64,000 bases of DNA. Source: Halobacteriales archaeon QS_6_71_20. GTDB taxonomy: Archaea > Halobacteriota > Halobacteria > Halobacteriales > Haloferacaceae. Shown here in pieces: positions 49,572 to 58,898 of this stretch. The notes below the pieces were generated by a model. It was not told the DNA's origin, did not search any database, and worked only from the letters and a program-made list of their open reading frames with translations. Position numbers and translations under genes: made by a program. The DNA lies in assembly GCA_003020945.1 (NCBI GenBank), contig PXRU01000016.1, positions 38,436 through 102,435 on the forward strand, written 5' to 3'. The stretch's first letter is position 1; each line of letters opens with the position of its first letter.

Positions 49572-51479
49572 GTGTACCGACGCGACCTCCGCGACACCGA
49601 CGCCGACGACCTGCTCGCGGCGATGGCGAGCGCCGACGCCGTCGTGCAGGCGGCGCCGGCCCCCGACGGCGACCACGTCGCCTACGCGAAGACCCGCGAG
49701 GGACGGACGGACCTGTGGCTGTGGGACGGGACGACCGACACCCGCCTGACGAGCGAGGGGATCACGGCCCAGCGATACGGCCGGGGCGACCCCGCGTGGT
49801 TCGACTGGCACCCCGACGGCGACGCCGTGGCGTTCCTCTCGGCCGAGGGGTCGCTGTCGACGGTCGACCCGGAGACGGGACGGGTCGAGACGCTGACCGG
49901 CTACGACGAGCCGGACCGCGGACTGGCGTACGGGCCGGCGGGCGAGACGCTCGCCGTCGTCACCGACCGCTTCTCGCGGGCGTCGCTCGCGCTCGTGACC
50001 GCTGACGGCTCCCGCGTCGAGGCGCTGGCCGACGACGAGTACCTGTACGGCGACCCCGCCGTCGGCGACGACGGGACGGTGTACGCCACGCGTGCCGAGC
50101 ACCGTCACCTGTTCGACTACGAGGCCGCCCTCGTCGCCGTCGACCGCGGCGGCGACGGGGTGGGCGGAGCCGGCGACGCCGATATCGATCCGGGCGCCGA
50201 CGGCGTCCGCGAACTGTTCGCCGAGGACGCCGTCCGCGTGCGGAACGTCCGCCCGCGCCCCGACTCGACGGAGGTCGCGTTCGTCCACGACGGGACGGGG
50301 TTCGACGCGGTGTACGTCGTCGACGGGGCGGCAGCCTCGGAGGCCGAGCCGGAGCCGCTGTACGCCGTCGACGGCGCGGAGGTCGCCGACCCCGCCTGGA
50401 GCCCCTCGGGGAAGACCCTCGCCGTGACGGTCACCCGCGACGCCCGCGCGGCCGTCCACGTCGTCGACCGCGACGGCTTCGCCGACGTCGTGAGCGAGGG
50501 CGACGCGTTCGCCACCGCGCCCCGGTGGCGCGACGGCGACGTGCTCGCGGTCAGGGACACCCCCCACGAGCCGCCGGCCGTGTGGAACGTCTCCGCCGAC
50601 GAGCGGGTGTCGCCGAGCGCGTCGCCCGACTTCGGCGCCCGTGTCCCGACCCCGGAGACGATCACCTACGAGTCGGGCGACGAGGAGATCCAGGCGGTCG
50701 TCTACCCGCCGGAGGACGGCGCCGCCGACGACTCCGTCCCGGTGCTGGTGAAGGCCCACGGCGGCCCGACCTCCTTCGACCGGTTCCGGTTCGACCACCG
50801 CGCGGCCTATCTCGCGGCGCTGGATTACTGCGTGATCTTGCCGAACTACCGCGGCAGCGACGGCTACGGCCGGGCGTTCCGCATGGCGAACGACGGCGAC
50901 TGGGGCGGCGGCGACCTCGACGACGTGATCGGCGCCGCCGACGCGGCCGCGGCGGCGTACGACGCCGTCGACGGCGCCCGCGCCGGCATCTACGGCGGCT
51001 CCGGCGGCGGGCTGATGACGGTGAACGCGCTGGGGAACTCCGACCGCTTCCGCGCCGGCGCCGCCTTCTACGGCGTCTACGACTACGAGACGTTCCTCGA
51101 CGACACGGACGACATCGGCTGGCAGCTGATGAAGCGGGAGCTCGGCGACGTGGCCACCGACATCGAGAACTACCGCGACGCCTCGCCGATCCGTCACACG
51201 GCGGAGATCGACGCCCCCCTGCTCGTGCTTCACGGCGAGGACGACGCTCGCGTTCCGATCAGCCAGTCCGAACAGCTCTGTGACGAGCTGGAGCGACACG
51301 GGGCCCGCTACGAGTTCCGGCGCTACGAGGGCGAGCCGCACGGCTTCGGGGGGCGCGAGAGCGTCATTGACGCCTACACCCGCGTCGCGGACCTGTTCGC
51401 GAAGTACCTCCGCGTCGACCCGGACGACGGGAGCAGCCGGCCGCACCCGACGGACGAGCCGGACCGGACGTCGAACTGA
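49572..51479 (+). CDS. S9-family prolyl oligopeptidase-like peptidase
   Basis: 635 aa from GTG 49572. N-terminal beta-propeller with repeated WDWHPDG/WSPSGKTL-type blades (about 30-370). C-terminal alpha/beta hydrolase: KAHGGPTSFDRF, LPNYRGSDGYGRAF, nucleophile in GIYGGSGGGLMTVNAL, LHGEDDARVPISQSEQL (Asp) and YEGEPHGFGGRES (His). Cytoplasmic peptidase or acylaminoacyl-peptidase type; no signal peptide. Confidence 0.9.
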   Translation: MYRRDLRDTDADDLLAAMASADAVVQAAPAPDGDHVAYAKTREGRTDLWLWDGTTDTRLTSEGITAQRYGRGDPAWFDWHPDGDAVAFLSAEGSLSTVDPETGRVETLTGYDEPDRGLAYGPAGETLAVVTDRFSRASLALVTADGSRVEALADDEYLYGDPAVGDDGTVYATRAEHRHLFDYEAALVAVDRGGDGVGGAGDADIDPGADGVRELFAEDAVRVRNVRPRPDSTEVAFVHDGTGFDAVYVVDGAAASEAEPEPLYAVDGAEVADPAWSPSGKTLAVTVTRDARAAVHVVDRDGFADVVSEGDAFATAPRWRDGDVLAVRDTPHEPPAVWNVSADERVSPSASPDFGARVPTPETITYESGDEEIQAVVYPPEDGAADDSVPVLVKAHGGPTSFDRFRFDHRAAYLAALDYCVILPNYRGSDGYGRAFRMANDGDWGGGDLDDVIGAADAAAAAYDAVDGARAGIYGGSGGGLMTVNALGNSDRFRAGAAFYGVYDYETFLDDTDDIGWQLMKRELGDVATDIENYRDASPIRHTAEIDAPLLVLHGEDDARVPISQSEQLCDELERHGARYEFRRYEGEPHGFGGRESVIDAYTRVADLFAKYLRVDPDDGSSRPHPTDEPDRTSN

Positions 51480-51517
51480 CGTGCCGGGCCGGTCGCGGGG
51501 GCGACCCGCGGTCCCGT

Positions 51518-53812
51518 TCAAGTGTCGGCGGCGAGCGCCTGGTCGATCCGGCGTTCGACCTGCGGAAGCCGACGCTCCACGAGACCGGGAAGCTGACCGG
51601 GGAGGTCGTCGCGGTTGCGTTCGATCGCGTCGGCGATCGCCGCGGTCCGCTGTCTGAGCCCGCGAAGGCGGTTGTCGGCGCCCTCGGCGTCCCCGCTCCG
51701 TGCGGCCTCGTCGGCCCGCTTGGCCGCCATCGTCCCCGCCTCCAGGGCCCGAAGCAGTCCCGTGAACCCCTCGGGACCGCCCTCCTGTCCCCCATTCCCG
51801 TTTCCGCCGCCGTCGCTCTCGGTTCCGTCGCTCACGGTCTTCTCGGCCGTCTCCCCGAGTACGCGGTCGGCCGCCGCCGCGGCACTGCCGGGCTGTTCGG
51901 CCGTGCTGTCGGGCACGTCCACCTCGTCGATGCCGTCGGCGTCGCCGTCCTCGAACACGCCCGCCTGTGCGGTCGTCTCCGCGAGGATCGTGAGCAGGAA
52001 CGACGCGAGCGACGCCTTCCCGGTCCGGGGGTTCTCGATGGTCGCGGTGGTCTGGTCCGCGCGGGGGTTCACCCGGAACGCGCCGACCTCGCCGTCCTCG
52101 TCCTCGACCTCGGCCGTGTAGGCGCCGTCGCGGTGGGCGTACACCGCCACGCCGCCGTCGCCGTCGGGAGTTGCGGTCGCGGTCCCGCCGTCACTCGTGG
52201 TCGCCGTCCCGTCATCGCTCGCGGTCGCGGTCCCCTCGCCCCCGGCGACGCTCGGCGGGAGCGCGTCGTACACGGCCCCGGCGTAGTCGTCCTCGATGCC
52301 CGCGCGTTTCAGGAGGGCGGCCACGGTGGTCTCGTGCACGCTGCTGTGCTGGCGCACGTCGAGGGCGGCGAGGTGAAAACCGAACGTGCGCGCCAGATCG
52401 CGCAGCCGCGCCAGTTTGCCGTGCCGCGCCACGTGCGCGAAGTTCGTTTCGAGCAGGCTCTCGTGGAGCAGGTCGAGGTTCGGCTCGGCGGTGTCGACGC
52501 CGTTGCTCCCCGGGGCGTCGTCGGCGGCGGTCGCCTCCCGGAGCACGCCCACCACGTCGCCCGCCAGCCCCGACACGTCGAGGTCGAACCGCTCGGTGAG
52601 CGCCGAGCGGTGGCGCGGGTCGGTCACGTCCGCGACGGGGTTCGTGTACCGCGGCTGCGCCGTGGGGTTCCCCGTGGTCGTGATGTGGGAGGCGAACGCG
52701 TCCTCCGCGAACGAGGGGACCGCGAACTCGAAGCCGAGCTGCGGTCCGGTGAACTCCTCGATCCCGAGTTCGACCATCGGGACCAGCGAGTAGGTGTAGT
52801 CGGCCTCGGCGGCGCTGTCGGCGCCCTCGAACGCGAACATGAGCTCCGTCTCGCGCAGGGGGAGGTCCTCGGGCGGGGCGGGGAGTCCCTCGACCGACTC
52901 GACGGTCATCTCGGGCGGGACGAGGTGCCGCCGGGCGACGTTCGGCAGGTCGGGGTGTTCGTGGATCGGGACGCCGTCGAGCTCCGGCAGCGAGAACGGG
53001 AGGCGGTGCCCCTCGCCTCGGGGGAGACCGTACGCCGCGGGGATCTCGAGCGGCGCGAGTGGGCTGTTGGAGACATCCGCGGTGTCGGTGGAGACCGCGA
53101 GCCGCTCGAAGGCGTCCCGCGTCTCGTTGACGCCCAGCGCCGAGGAGTGACTGCCGACCTCGCTGATCACCCCCGCGCGGTCCGTGTCGGGGTCGAGGAA
53201 CTCGTTGTTCGGCACCTTCCGGGAGTGGGCCGACGCGACCAGCAGGTTCGGGTCGCCGACCTCGGGGTCGCCCGACGACTCGCTCACGTCGAGAAACACC
53301 TGCAACACCTCCCAGTCGTGCCAGTGGAAGTTGACCGTGAACTGGTCGAACGCCGAGTACAGCCAGTACTGGACGACCACGAGGTCGGTGTCGACGTAGC
53401 GTCGGACGTTGTAGAAAGCCGTCCGGTTCGGCGGCTCGCCCGCCTCGTCGAACGCCCGGGAGTAGCCGTCGAAGGCGGCGAACCCGTCGAGGGCGTCCGC
53501 GCCGTCGTCGGCGTACGCCCGGGGGTCCGTCGGGAACCACCGCTCGCCGGCGCCGAAGTAAAGATCCGGCGCGTGCGCCGCCGCCAGCGTCCGCGCGCGC
53601 TCGCCCTCGACGACCGTCGTCGGCTCCGACGAGTCGTCGGACTCGCCCGACCCGGCACAGCCCGCGAGCGTCGCCGCGCCCGCCGCGGCCCCGGCGGCGA
53701 GGACGTCGCGACGGCTGTGTCCGCCCTCGCCGGACCCCTCCGCGACGTCGCCGTCGGCGGCGTCGTCGTCGACGAGGGTGTCCCCGTCGCGGGGAGCGTT
53801 CGGACCCGGCAT
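51518..53812 (-). CDS. Tat lipoprotein, Vps62-like, with PEPC-like segment
   Basis: 764 aa from ATG 53812. The Tat/lipobox signal SRRDVLAAGAAAGAATLAGC ends near residue 54. The main domain (about 70-350) has VVVQYWLYSAFDQFTVNFHW, then HDWEVLQVFLDV, and SAHSRKVPNNEF, like Vps62-related secreted proteins. At about 455-510 lies LARTFGFHLAALDVRQHSSV, then HETTVAALLKRAG, which reads like the core of phosphoenolpyruvate carboxylase, without the rest of that enzyme. C-terminal Thr/Gly linkers and helices follow. Cell-surface protein; the inserted segment is unexplained. Preceded by another Tat lipoprotein, likely one unit. Confidence 0.7.
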   Translation of the reverse strand: MPGPNAPRDGDTLVDDDAADGDVAEGSGEGGHSRRDVLAAGAAAGAATLAGCAGSGESDDSSEPTTVVEGERARTLAAAHAPDLYFGAGERWFPTDPRAYADDGADALDGFAAFDGYSRAFDEAGEPPNRTAFYNVRRYVDTDLVVVQYWLYSAFDQFTVNFHWHDWEVLQVFLDVSESSGDPEVGDPNLLVASAHSRKVPNNEFLDPDTDRAGVISEVGSHSSALGVNETRDAFERLAVSTDTADVSNSPLAPLEIPAAYGLPRGEGHRLPFSLPELDGVPIHEHPDLPNVARRHLVPPEMTVESVEGLPAPPEDLPLRETELMFAFEGADSAAEADYTYSLVPMVELGIEEFTGPQLGFEFAVPSFAEDAFASHITTTGNPTAQPRYTNPVADVTDPRHRSALTERFDLDVSGLAGDVVGVLREATAADDAPGSNGVDTAEPNLDLLHESLLETNFAHVARHGKLARLRDLARTFGFHLAALDVRQHSSVHETTVAALLKRAGIEDDYAGAVYDALPPSVAGGEGTATASDDGTATTSDGGTATATPDGDGGVAVYAHRDGAYTAEVEDEDGEVGAFRVNPRADQTTATIENPRTGKASLASFLLTILAETTAQAGVFEDGDADGIDEVDVPDSTAEQPGSAAAAADRVLGETAEKTVSDGTESDGGGNGNGGQEGGPEGFTGLLRALEAGTMAAKRADEAARSGDAEGADNRLRGLRQRTAAIADAIERNRDDLPGQLPGLVERRLPQVERRIDQALAADT

Positions 53813-53820
53813 CGGCCCGG

Positions 53821-54501
53821 TCACCCCCCGCCGTCGTGGTCGACCGCCCGCAGCATCGTGCGCACGTCGTCGCCCTGGTCCGACAGCATCGAGGGGTACG
53901 CGCCGACGGCGACGACGAAGTCCGGCCCCGACCGGACCGCCTCGGCGACGTGGAGGGTTACCTCCGTCGTGACGTTCTGTGCGACCGTCGCGTCGGCGGT
54001 GAACAGCCCGACGGTCGTGTCGGTGCCGAGCACCGGGACGGTGTCTTCGCCCTCCTGACTGAGGTTCTGCACGTCGTCGTACCGCGTAAGCATCCGCTGG
54101 GCGAGCTCGCGGGTACTCAGATCCCCGACGGGGTTGAACGTCCGCCCGGCGATCTCGACGGCCGGCGTCGACAGCGCGACGAACAGCGACGCGCGCAGGC
54201 GCTCGCCGAACACCTCGGCGGCCTTGTCGTACTGTGCGAGCTGGTTGGTAACGACCACCTCGCGGGTCTGCCCGGCCACCTCGAACTCGCGGGTGATCTC
54301 GAGCGGCTCGACCCGGTACTCCTCGAACCCGGTCGACTCCAGCGTCGAGTCCGGAACGGACGCGAGGTTCGCCGAGAACTCCGCGGGCTCCGAGCCGGTG
54401 ATCACGCCGAGACAGCCGCCCGTCGCGCCGATGCCTCCCAGCGCGAGCGCGGCTCCTGTTCGTCGCATGAACGCCCTCCTCCCGTGTGCCTCCCTGGACA
54501 T
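53821..54501 (-). CDS. DUF6517-like Tat lipoprotein
   Basis: 226 aa from ATG 54501. Twin-arginine/lipobox RRTGAALALGGIGATGGCLG anchors it outside the cell. The rest is beta-rich (YRVEPLEITREFEVAGQTRE, then VVVTNQLAQYDKAAE), ending with a helical tail. I recall a haloarchaeal family of this form (DUF6517). Nine bases before the next lipoprotein start, so likely co-transcribed. Confidence 0.7.
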   Translation of the reverse strand: MSREAHGRRAFMRRTGAALALGGIGATGGCLGVITGSEPAEFSANLASVPDSTLESTGFEEYRVEPLEITREFEVAGQTREVVVTNQLAQYDKAAEVFGERLRASLFVALSTPAVEIAGRTFNPVGDLSTRELAQRMLTRYDDVQNLSQEGEDTVPVLGTDTTVGLFTADATVAQNVTTEVTLHVAEAVRSGPDFVVAVGAYPSMLSDQGDDVRTMLRAVDHDGGG

Positions 54502-54649
54502 AGAACGGCCCTGTGGCCGCAGCGGTATCAGTCTCGTGGTCGAGTGCGACGACCACGCCCGGCCACGATCCCGCCGCGTCACCGTCCCACACGGACGAAC
54601 GGCGGTATCGCACCGCTTTTGCCGCTCGGGCGAGGAGACACGATACCGA

Positions 54650-55645
54650 ATGATCTCGAAGGGCTGTGAACAGTGCGCCAACGGGGGGAAGATGGTGCTG
54701 TTCGTCTACGGTTACTGCGACCAGCGCGACTGCTTCTACTGCCCGCTGGGGGAGAACCGCAAGAACGTCACGGACGTGTACGCCAACGAGCGTCTCGTCG
54801 AGTCCGACGAGGACGTGATCGAGGAGGCCGAGCGCATGTCCGCGCTGGGCACCTCGATCACCGGCGGCGAGCCGCAGGAGGCGATGGCGAGGACGTGCCG
54901 GTACCTCCGCCTGCTGAAAGAGGAGTTCGGCGAGGACCACCACACCCACCTCTACACCGGGATCCCCGGCGGCCGCGGGAACATGCGCCGGCTCTCGGAG
55001 GCGGGACTCGACGAGATCCGGTTCCACCCGCCGGTCGAGCAGTGGGGCGACCTCCACGGCACCGAGTGGGAGGAGATCCTCTACGTCGCCCGCGAGGAGG
55101 GGCTGACGCCCGCCTTCGAGATCCCCGGCATCCGCGCCGAAGCGGAGTTCCTGGAGTTCCTCGACGAGGGGGCCGCGGAGTTCTGCAACGTCAACGAGTT
55201 CGAGATGTCCGACGGCAACTACCGCCGGATGCAGGAGCAGGGGTTCGAGCTCCAGGAGGGGCACATGTCCGCCGTCGACGGCTCCAAGGAGGCGATCCTC
55301 GACGTGATGGGCGACCACGAGCGGGTGTACTTCTGTACGTCCGTGTTCAAGGACGCCGCCCAGCACCGCAACCGGCTCAAGCGGATGGCGCGCAACCTCC
55401 GGCGGCCGTTCGACGAGGTGACCGACGACGGGACGCTCGTGTACGGGAAGACGTACGCCGAGCCCGAGCGCTTCGACCGGCTGGACGTGCCCGAGGAGTT
55501 CTACACGGTCAAGTCCGACCACGTCGAGGTGGCGTGGTGGCTGCTGGAGGAGATGGTCGAGGCGGGCGACGTCGATGACGGCGAGGTCGTCGAGCAGTAC
55601 CCCACCTACGACGGCACCGTCGTCGAGCGGACGCCGCTGGCGTAG
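54650..55645 (+). CDS. Radical SAM protein (COG2108-like)
   Basis: 331 aa from ATG 54650. Opens MISKGCEQCANGGKMVLFVY, and the cluster-binding region is GYCDQRDCFYCPLGENRKNV (Cys spacing x4 then x2, residues about 22-30), followed by TSITGGEPQEAM (SAM-binding) and a TIM-barrel with EIRFHPPVEQWG, LTPAFEIPGIRAEAEFL. The N-terminal extra CxxC (CEQC) is typical of this archaeal radical SAM group. Substrate unknown. Confidence 0.85.
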   Translation: MISKGCEQCANGGKMVLFVYGYCDQRDCFYCPLGENRKNVTDVYANERLVESDEDVIEEAERMSALGTSITGGEPQEAMARTCRYLRLLKEEFGEDHHTHLYTGIPGGRGNMRRLSEAGLDEIRFHPPVEQWGDLHGTEWEEILYVAREEGLTPAFEIPGIRAEAEFLEFLDEGAAEFCNVNEFEMSDGNYRRMQEQGFELQEGHMSAVDGSKEAILDVMGDHERVYFCTSVFKDAAQHRNRLKRMARNLRRPFDEVTDDGTLVYGKTYAEPERFDRLDVPEEFYTVKSDHVEVAWWLLEEMVEAGDVDDGEVVEQYPTYDGTVVERTPLA

Positions 55646-55828
55646 TCGAACGCCCTCCGGCCGACCCGTCCGACTCGCGTGTGCCTCCGACCCCGGCGCG
55701 CGTGCTATTCGCCCGTGACCCACATCCGGGAGCGTCCGCACCGAGCACCGCGTCTCGCTACGGTCGGCCCGCGGCGGGACCGACCGCCGGTCTCCGCCCG
55801 CGCCCCCGGGTCGTCCCCTCCGTCCCGC

Positions 55829-56452
55829 TCACTCGCCGAGCGTGATGTCGTCGTCGGCGCTGCGGCGCAGCGCGTCCGACCGGCCGTAGCTCCCGGGCGC
55901 GATCGCCACCGTGTGCAGGCCGTACTCGTCCGCAGCCTCGACCGCGGGCTTGAAGTCGGTGTCGCGGGAGGCGACCGCGATCGTCGCCGCGCGGCGCTCG
56001 GCGGCGAACGTCGCGATATCGACGGCGAGCTTCACGTCCACGTCGCCGCTCGTGGTGACCACCCGGAAGCCGTTCGCCTCGGCCGCCTGGATGAGCCCCG
56101 GCGTGGCGTGTTCGTCCAGGTACAGCCGCGCGGTGACGACGTCGGCGTCGCCTGTCGCGTCGTCGTCACGCCCCTCCGAGGGGTCGCCGTGATCGCCCGC
56201 GCGGGCCGCGGCCGCCCGGAGTTCGTCGAAGTCGACGTCGAACTCCTCGCGGAGGACGTTCGGCCCGTCGACGAACAGCGCGACGCCGCGGGGTCGCGCG
56301 GGGTCGCCGTCGGCGTCGCGCCACGGCCCGTGCGGCCCCGCGGGTCCGGACGGGGTCGCGTCGCCGGCGGCGGGGTCGCCGCCCGCGCCGCCGGCGTCGT
56401 CGGCGTCAGCGTCTCCCCGGCGCCCCCCGAGGAGCCGGTCGAGCAGTCCCAT
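55829..56452 (-). CDS. NYN-domain (LabA/DUF88-type) protein
   Basis: 207 aa from ATG 56452. Acidic Gly/Asp-rich N-terminus to about residue 55, then the NYN nuclease-fold core: VALFVDGPNVLREEFDVDFD (Asp), DVKLAVDIATFAAERRAATI (Asp), AVASRDTDFKPAVEAADEYG (Asp). Predicted RNase-like (PIN-related) fold with the acidic residues present. Target unknown. Confidence 0.85.
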   Translation of the reverse strand: MGLLDRLLGGRRGDADADDAGGAGGDPAAGDATPSGPAGPHGPWRDADGDPARPRGVALFVDGPNVLREEFDVDFDELRAAAARAGDHGDPSEGRDDDATGDADVVTARLYLDEHATPGLIQAAEANGFRVVTTSGDVDVKLAVDIATFAAERRAATIAVASRDTDFKPAVEAADEYGLHTVAIAPGSYGRSDALRRSADDDITLGE

Positions 56453-56634
56453 GTCCGCGGGTGCGCGCCGCTGCCGATACGCGTTCCGGTTCGACAGGTC
56501 ACCGGACCGTCCCCGTCATGGCGTCGCCGAAAGCGACCCCGTTCGTTTCCAGCCTTTCGATTTACATTTCCCACTTCCGGTCAGAACGGAAACAGTAGAA
56601 TTAAGTCACAGCCCTTAGCGAAGCACTTCGTCGC

Positions 56635-58218
56635 ATGACAGACGATACCGAACACAGCGACGTTGCGCGGCGAGGGTTCCTGCGACTGACCGGCGCGGTC
56701 GCCGGCGCGGCGGCGACGACGGGCGTCGTCTCCGCCCGGTCGGGACGCGACCCCGGGCCGAAGGAGAGCGAGGTGCTGGTCGGCGTCTCCGCCTCCGCCG
56801 ACGACATCGAGAGGGAAGTCGCACAGTATGTTCCTGGCAACGCCGAAGTGGTCCACAGCAACGAGACGCTCAGCTACGTGGCAGTGGCGTTCCCCGAGCC
56901 GGCCGCCGACGTGGCGCGGGAGAACTTCATCGAGGCGGTCACGAACAAAGAGCGCATCAAGTACGCCGAGGGCAACGAGACGCTTGAGACACAGCTCTCG
57001 CCGAGCGACCCCCAGTTCGACGGCCAGTACGCCCCTCAGCAGGTGAACTCCGACGACGCCTGGGACACCACGCTGGGCGACTCGTCGGTGACGATCGCCG
57101 TCGTCGACACGGGCGCGCAGTACGACCACCCGGACCTGGCGGGCAACTACGCCTCGGACCCCGGATACGACTTCGTCGACAGCGACTCCGACCCGTACCC
57201 GGACGTTCCGAGCGACGAGTACCACGGCACGCACGTCTCCGGCTGTGCGGCCGCGGTCGTCGACAACGGCACCGGCGTCGCGGGGCAGGGGAACTCGACG
57301 CTCATCAACGGGCGCTCGCTCGACGAGTCCGGCTCCGGCTCCACCGCCGACATCGCCGACGCGATCCAGTGGGCGGCCGATCAGGGTGCCGACGTGATCA
57401 ATCTCAGCCTCGGCGGCGGCGGGTACACTGACACGATGAAGAACGCGGTGAGCTACGCCGACGACAACGGCTCGCTCGTCGTCGCCGCCGCCGGCAACGA
57501 CGGCTCCTCGTCGGTGAGCTACCCCGCGGCGTACAGCGAGTGCGTCGCGGTGTCCGCGGTCGACTCGAACGAGGACCTCGCGTCGTTCTCGCAGTACGGC
57601 GACAGCGTGGAGCTGTGTGCCCCGGGCGTGAACGTCCTCTCGACGACGACGGAGGCGCGAGGCTCCTACGAGGAGCTGTCGGGGACGTCGATGGCGACGC
57701 CGGTCACCTCGGGCGTCGCCGGGCTCACCCTCGCCGCGTGGCCCGACCTGACGAACCTCGAACTGCGCGACCACCTGAAGGCCACGGCCGCCGACATCGG
57801 CCTGTCCAGCCGGAAGCAGGGCAGCGGCCAGGCGGACGCGCTCGCCGCCGTCACGACCGATCCGGCCGACTCCGGCGGCGGCGGGGGTGGGGGCGGCGGC
57901 TCCACGACCGGCTCGGTCGACGGCACGCTCGACAGCTACCGGGACTACGACGACTATACGTGGGCGTGGAACTACTCCTCGCCGAGCCGCGTGATCGTGG
58001 AGCTCGACGGCCCGGCCGACGCCGACTTCGACCTCTACGTCAACACCGGCACCACGACGAACGCCTCGCCGAGCAACTACGACTACGCGTCGCGGTCGAC
58101 CGACAGCCAGGAGCGGATCACGATCGACGCCCCCGACGACAGCACCGACATGCAGGTCGACGTCGACTCCTACAGCGGGTCCGGGAGCTACACGCTGACG
58201 ATCACGGAAGAGGAGTAA
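56635..58218 (+). CDS. Halolysin-type S8 serine protease
   Basis: 527 aa from ATG 56635. Tat signal ARRGFLRLTGAVAGAAATTG, propeptide to about residue 120, then the subtilisin triad: VVDTGAQYDHPD (Asp), HGTHVSG (His) and SGTSMATPV (Ser) in a domain to about 410. A Gly-rich linker and a C-terminal PPC-like beta domain (VIVELDGPADADFDLYVNTG) follow. Known: halolysins are secreted by Tat and work in high salt, the tail aiding stability. Monocistronic. Confidence 0.94.
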   Translation: MTDDTEHSDVARRGFLRLTGAVAGAAATTGVVSARSGRDPGPKESEVLVGVSASADDIEREVAQYVPGNAEVVHSNETLSYVAVAFPEPAADVARENFIEAVTNKERIKYAEGNETLETQLSPSDPQFDGQYAPQQVNSDDAWDTTLGDSSVTIAVVDTGAQYDHPDLAGNYASDPGYDFVDSDSDPYPDVPSDEYHGTHVSGCAAAVVDNGTGVAGQGNSTLINGRSLDESGSGSTADIADAIQWAADQGADVINLSLGGGGYTDTMKNAVSYADDNGSLVVAAAGNDGSSSVSYPAAYSECVAVSAVDSNEDLASFSQYGDSVELCAPGVNVLSTTTEARGSYEELSGTSMATPVTSGVAGLTLAAWPDLTNLELRDHLKATAADIGLSSRKQGSGQADALAAVTTDPADSGGGGGGGGGSTTGSVDGTLDSYRDYDDYTWAWNYSSPSRVIVELDGPADADFDLYVNTGTTTNASPSNYDYASRSTDSQERITIDAPDDSTDMQVDVDSYSGSGSYTLTITEEE

Positions 58219-58348
58219 GCAAGCGGCCGCCGAGGAGGAGTACCCGGGCCGTCACAGGAGGGGAGTACGACCGTCGCCGGCCCCGGCCGCACGCGGTCAC
58301 GCGAGCCGGAGGGAAACCGACATACCGGCCGCGTGCGACGGTCGGAGC

Positions 58349-58798
58349 ATGAGCGACTGGACGGACGCGATCGTCGGCGAGCGGATGACCGTCGACCGCG
58401 AGTTCAACGAACGGATCCGGAACTCGCGGTTCTCGACCCAGCAGTGGGGGCTGATCATGACCGCCGTCGAGTTCGAGATCGAACACGCCGGCGACCCCGA
58501 GAACGCCCGCATCGTCGCGGACACCTCGAAGCTCCCGCAGATCATGCCGGAGCTGGACGACGTCTCCCGGCAGATGGGCGCGATGGCCGGGGGAGAGGCC
58601 GACGACTCCGGCGGGGCGCTGGGCGGGTTCGTCTCCGACCTCAAGGAGACGCTGTTCGGCGGCGGCGGGGGGAGCGGCCCGGACGAGGAGGAGCTACGCG
58701 CGGCCGAACAGCTCACCCAGGAGTACGCCGACGAGCTCCAGCGCCACCTCGAGGAGAAGGGTCGGTTCGACCAGGTCCGGCTCGCGTATCAAGAGTAG
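58349..58798 (+). CDS. Haloarchaeal hypothetical protein (DUF5799-like)
   Basis: 149 aa from ATG 58349. WTDAIVGERMTVDREFNERI, then RFSTQQWGLIMTAVEFEIE, a Gly-rich hinge and a C-terminal helical region (ELRAAEQLTQEYADELQRHL). Conserved haloarchaeal type as I recall; role unknown. Confidence 0.7.
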   Translation: MSDWTDAIVGERMTVDREFNERIRNSRFSTQQWGLIMTAVEFEIEHAGDPENARIVADTSKLPQIMPELDDVSRQMGAMAGGEADDSGGALGGFVSDLKETLFGGGGGSGPDEEELRAAEQLTQEYADELQRHLEEKGRFDQVRLAYQE

Positions 58799-58898
58799 CC
58801 CCCGACGACAGCCCGGGGAGATCCGGAAACCGGCCGAGCCACGCTCGGTACCGGAGTTCTCGTCGGCGTCGGACGGACGACCCGCGGCGACGCCGGCC

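Noticed and set aside
51518..55741. An open frame of about 1,400 codons on the minus strand
   Set aside because: Only the part from 53812 down has a Tat signal and protein-like sequence; the rest lies opposite the radical SAM gene and DUF6517-like gene in a GC-driven shadow frame.
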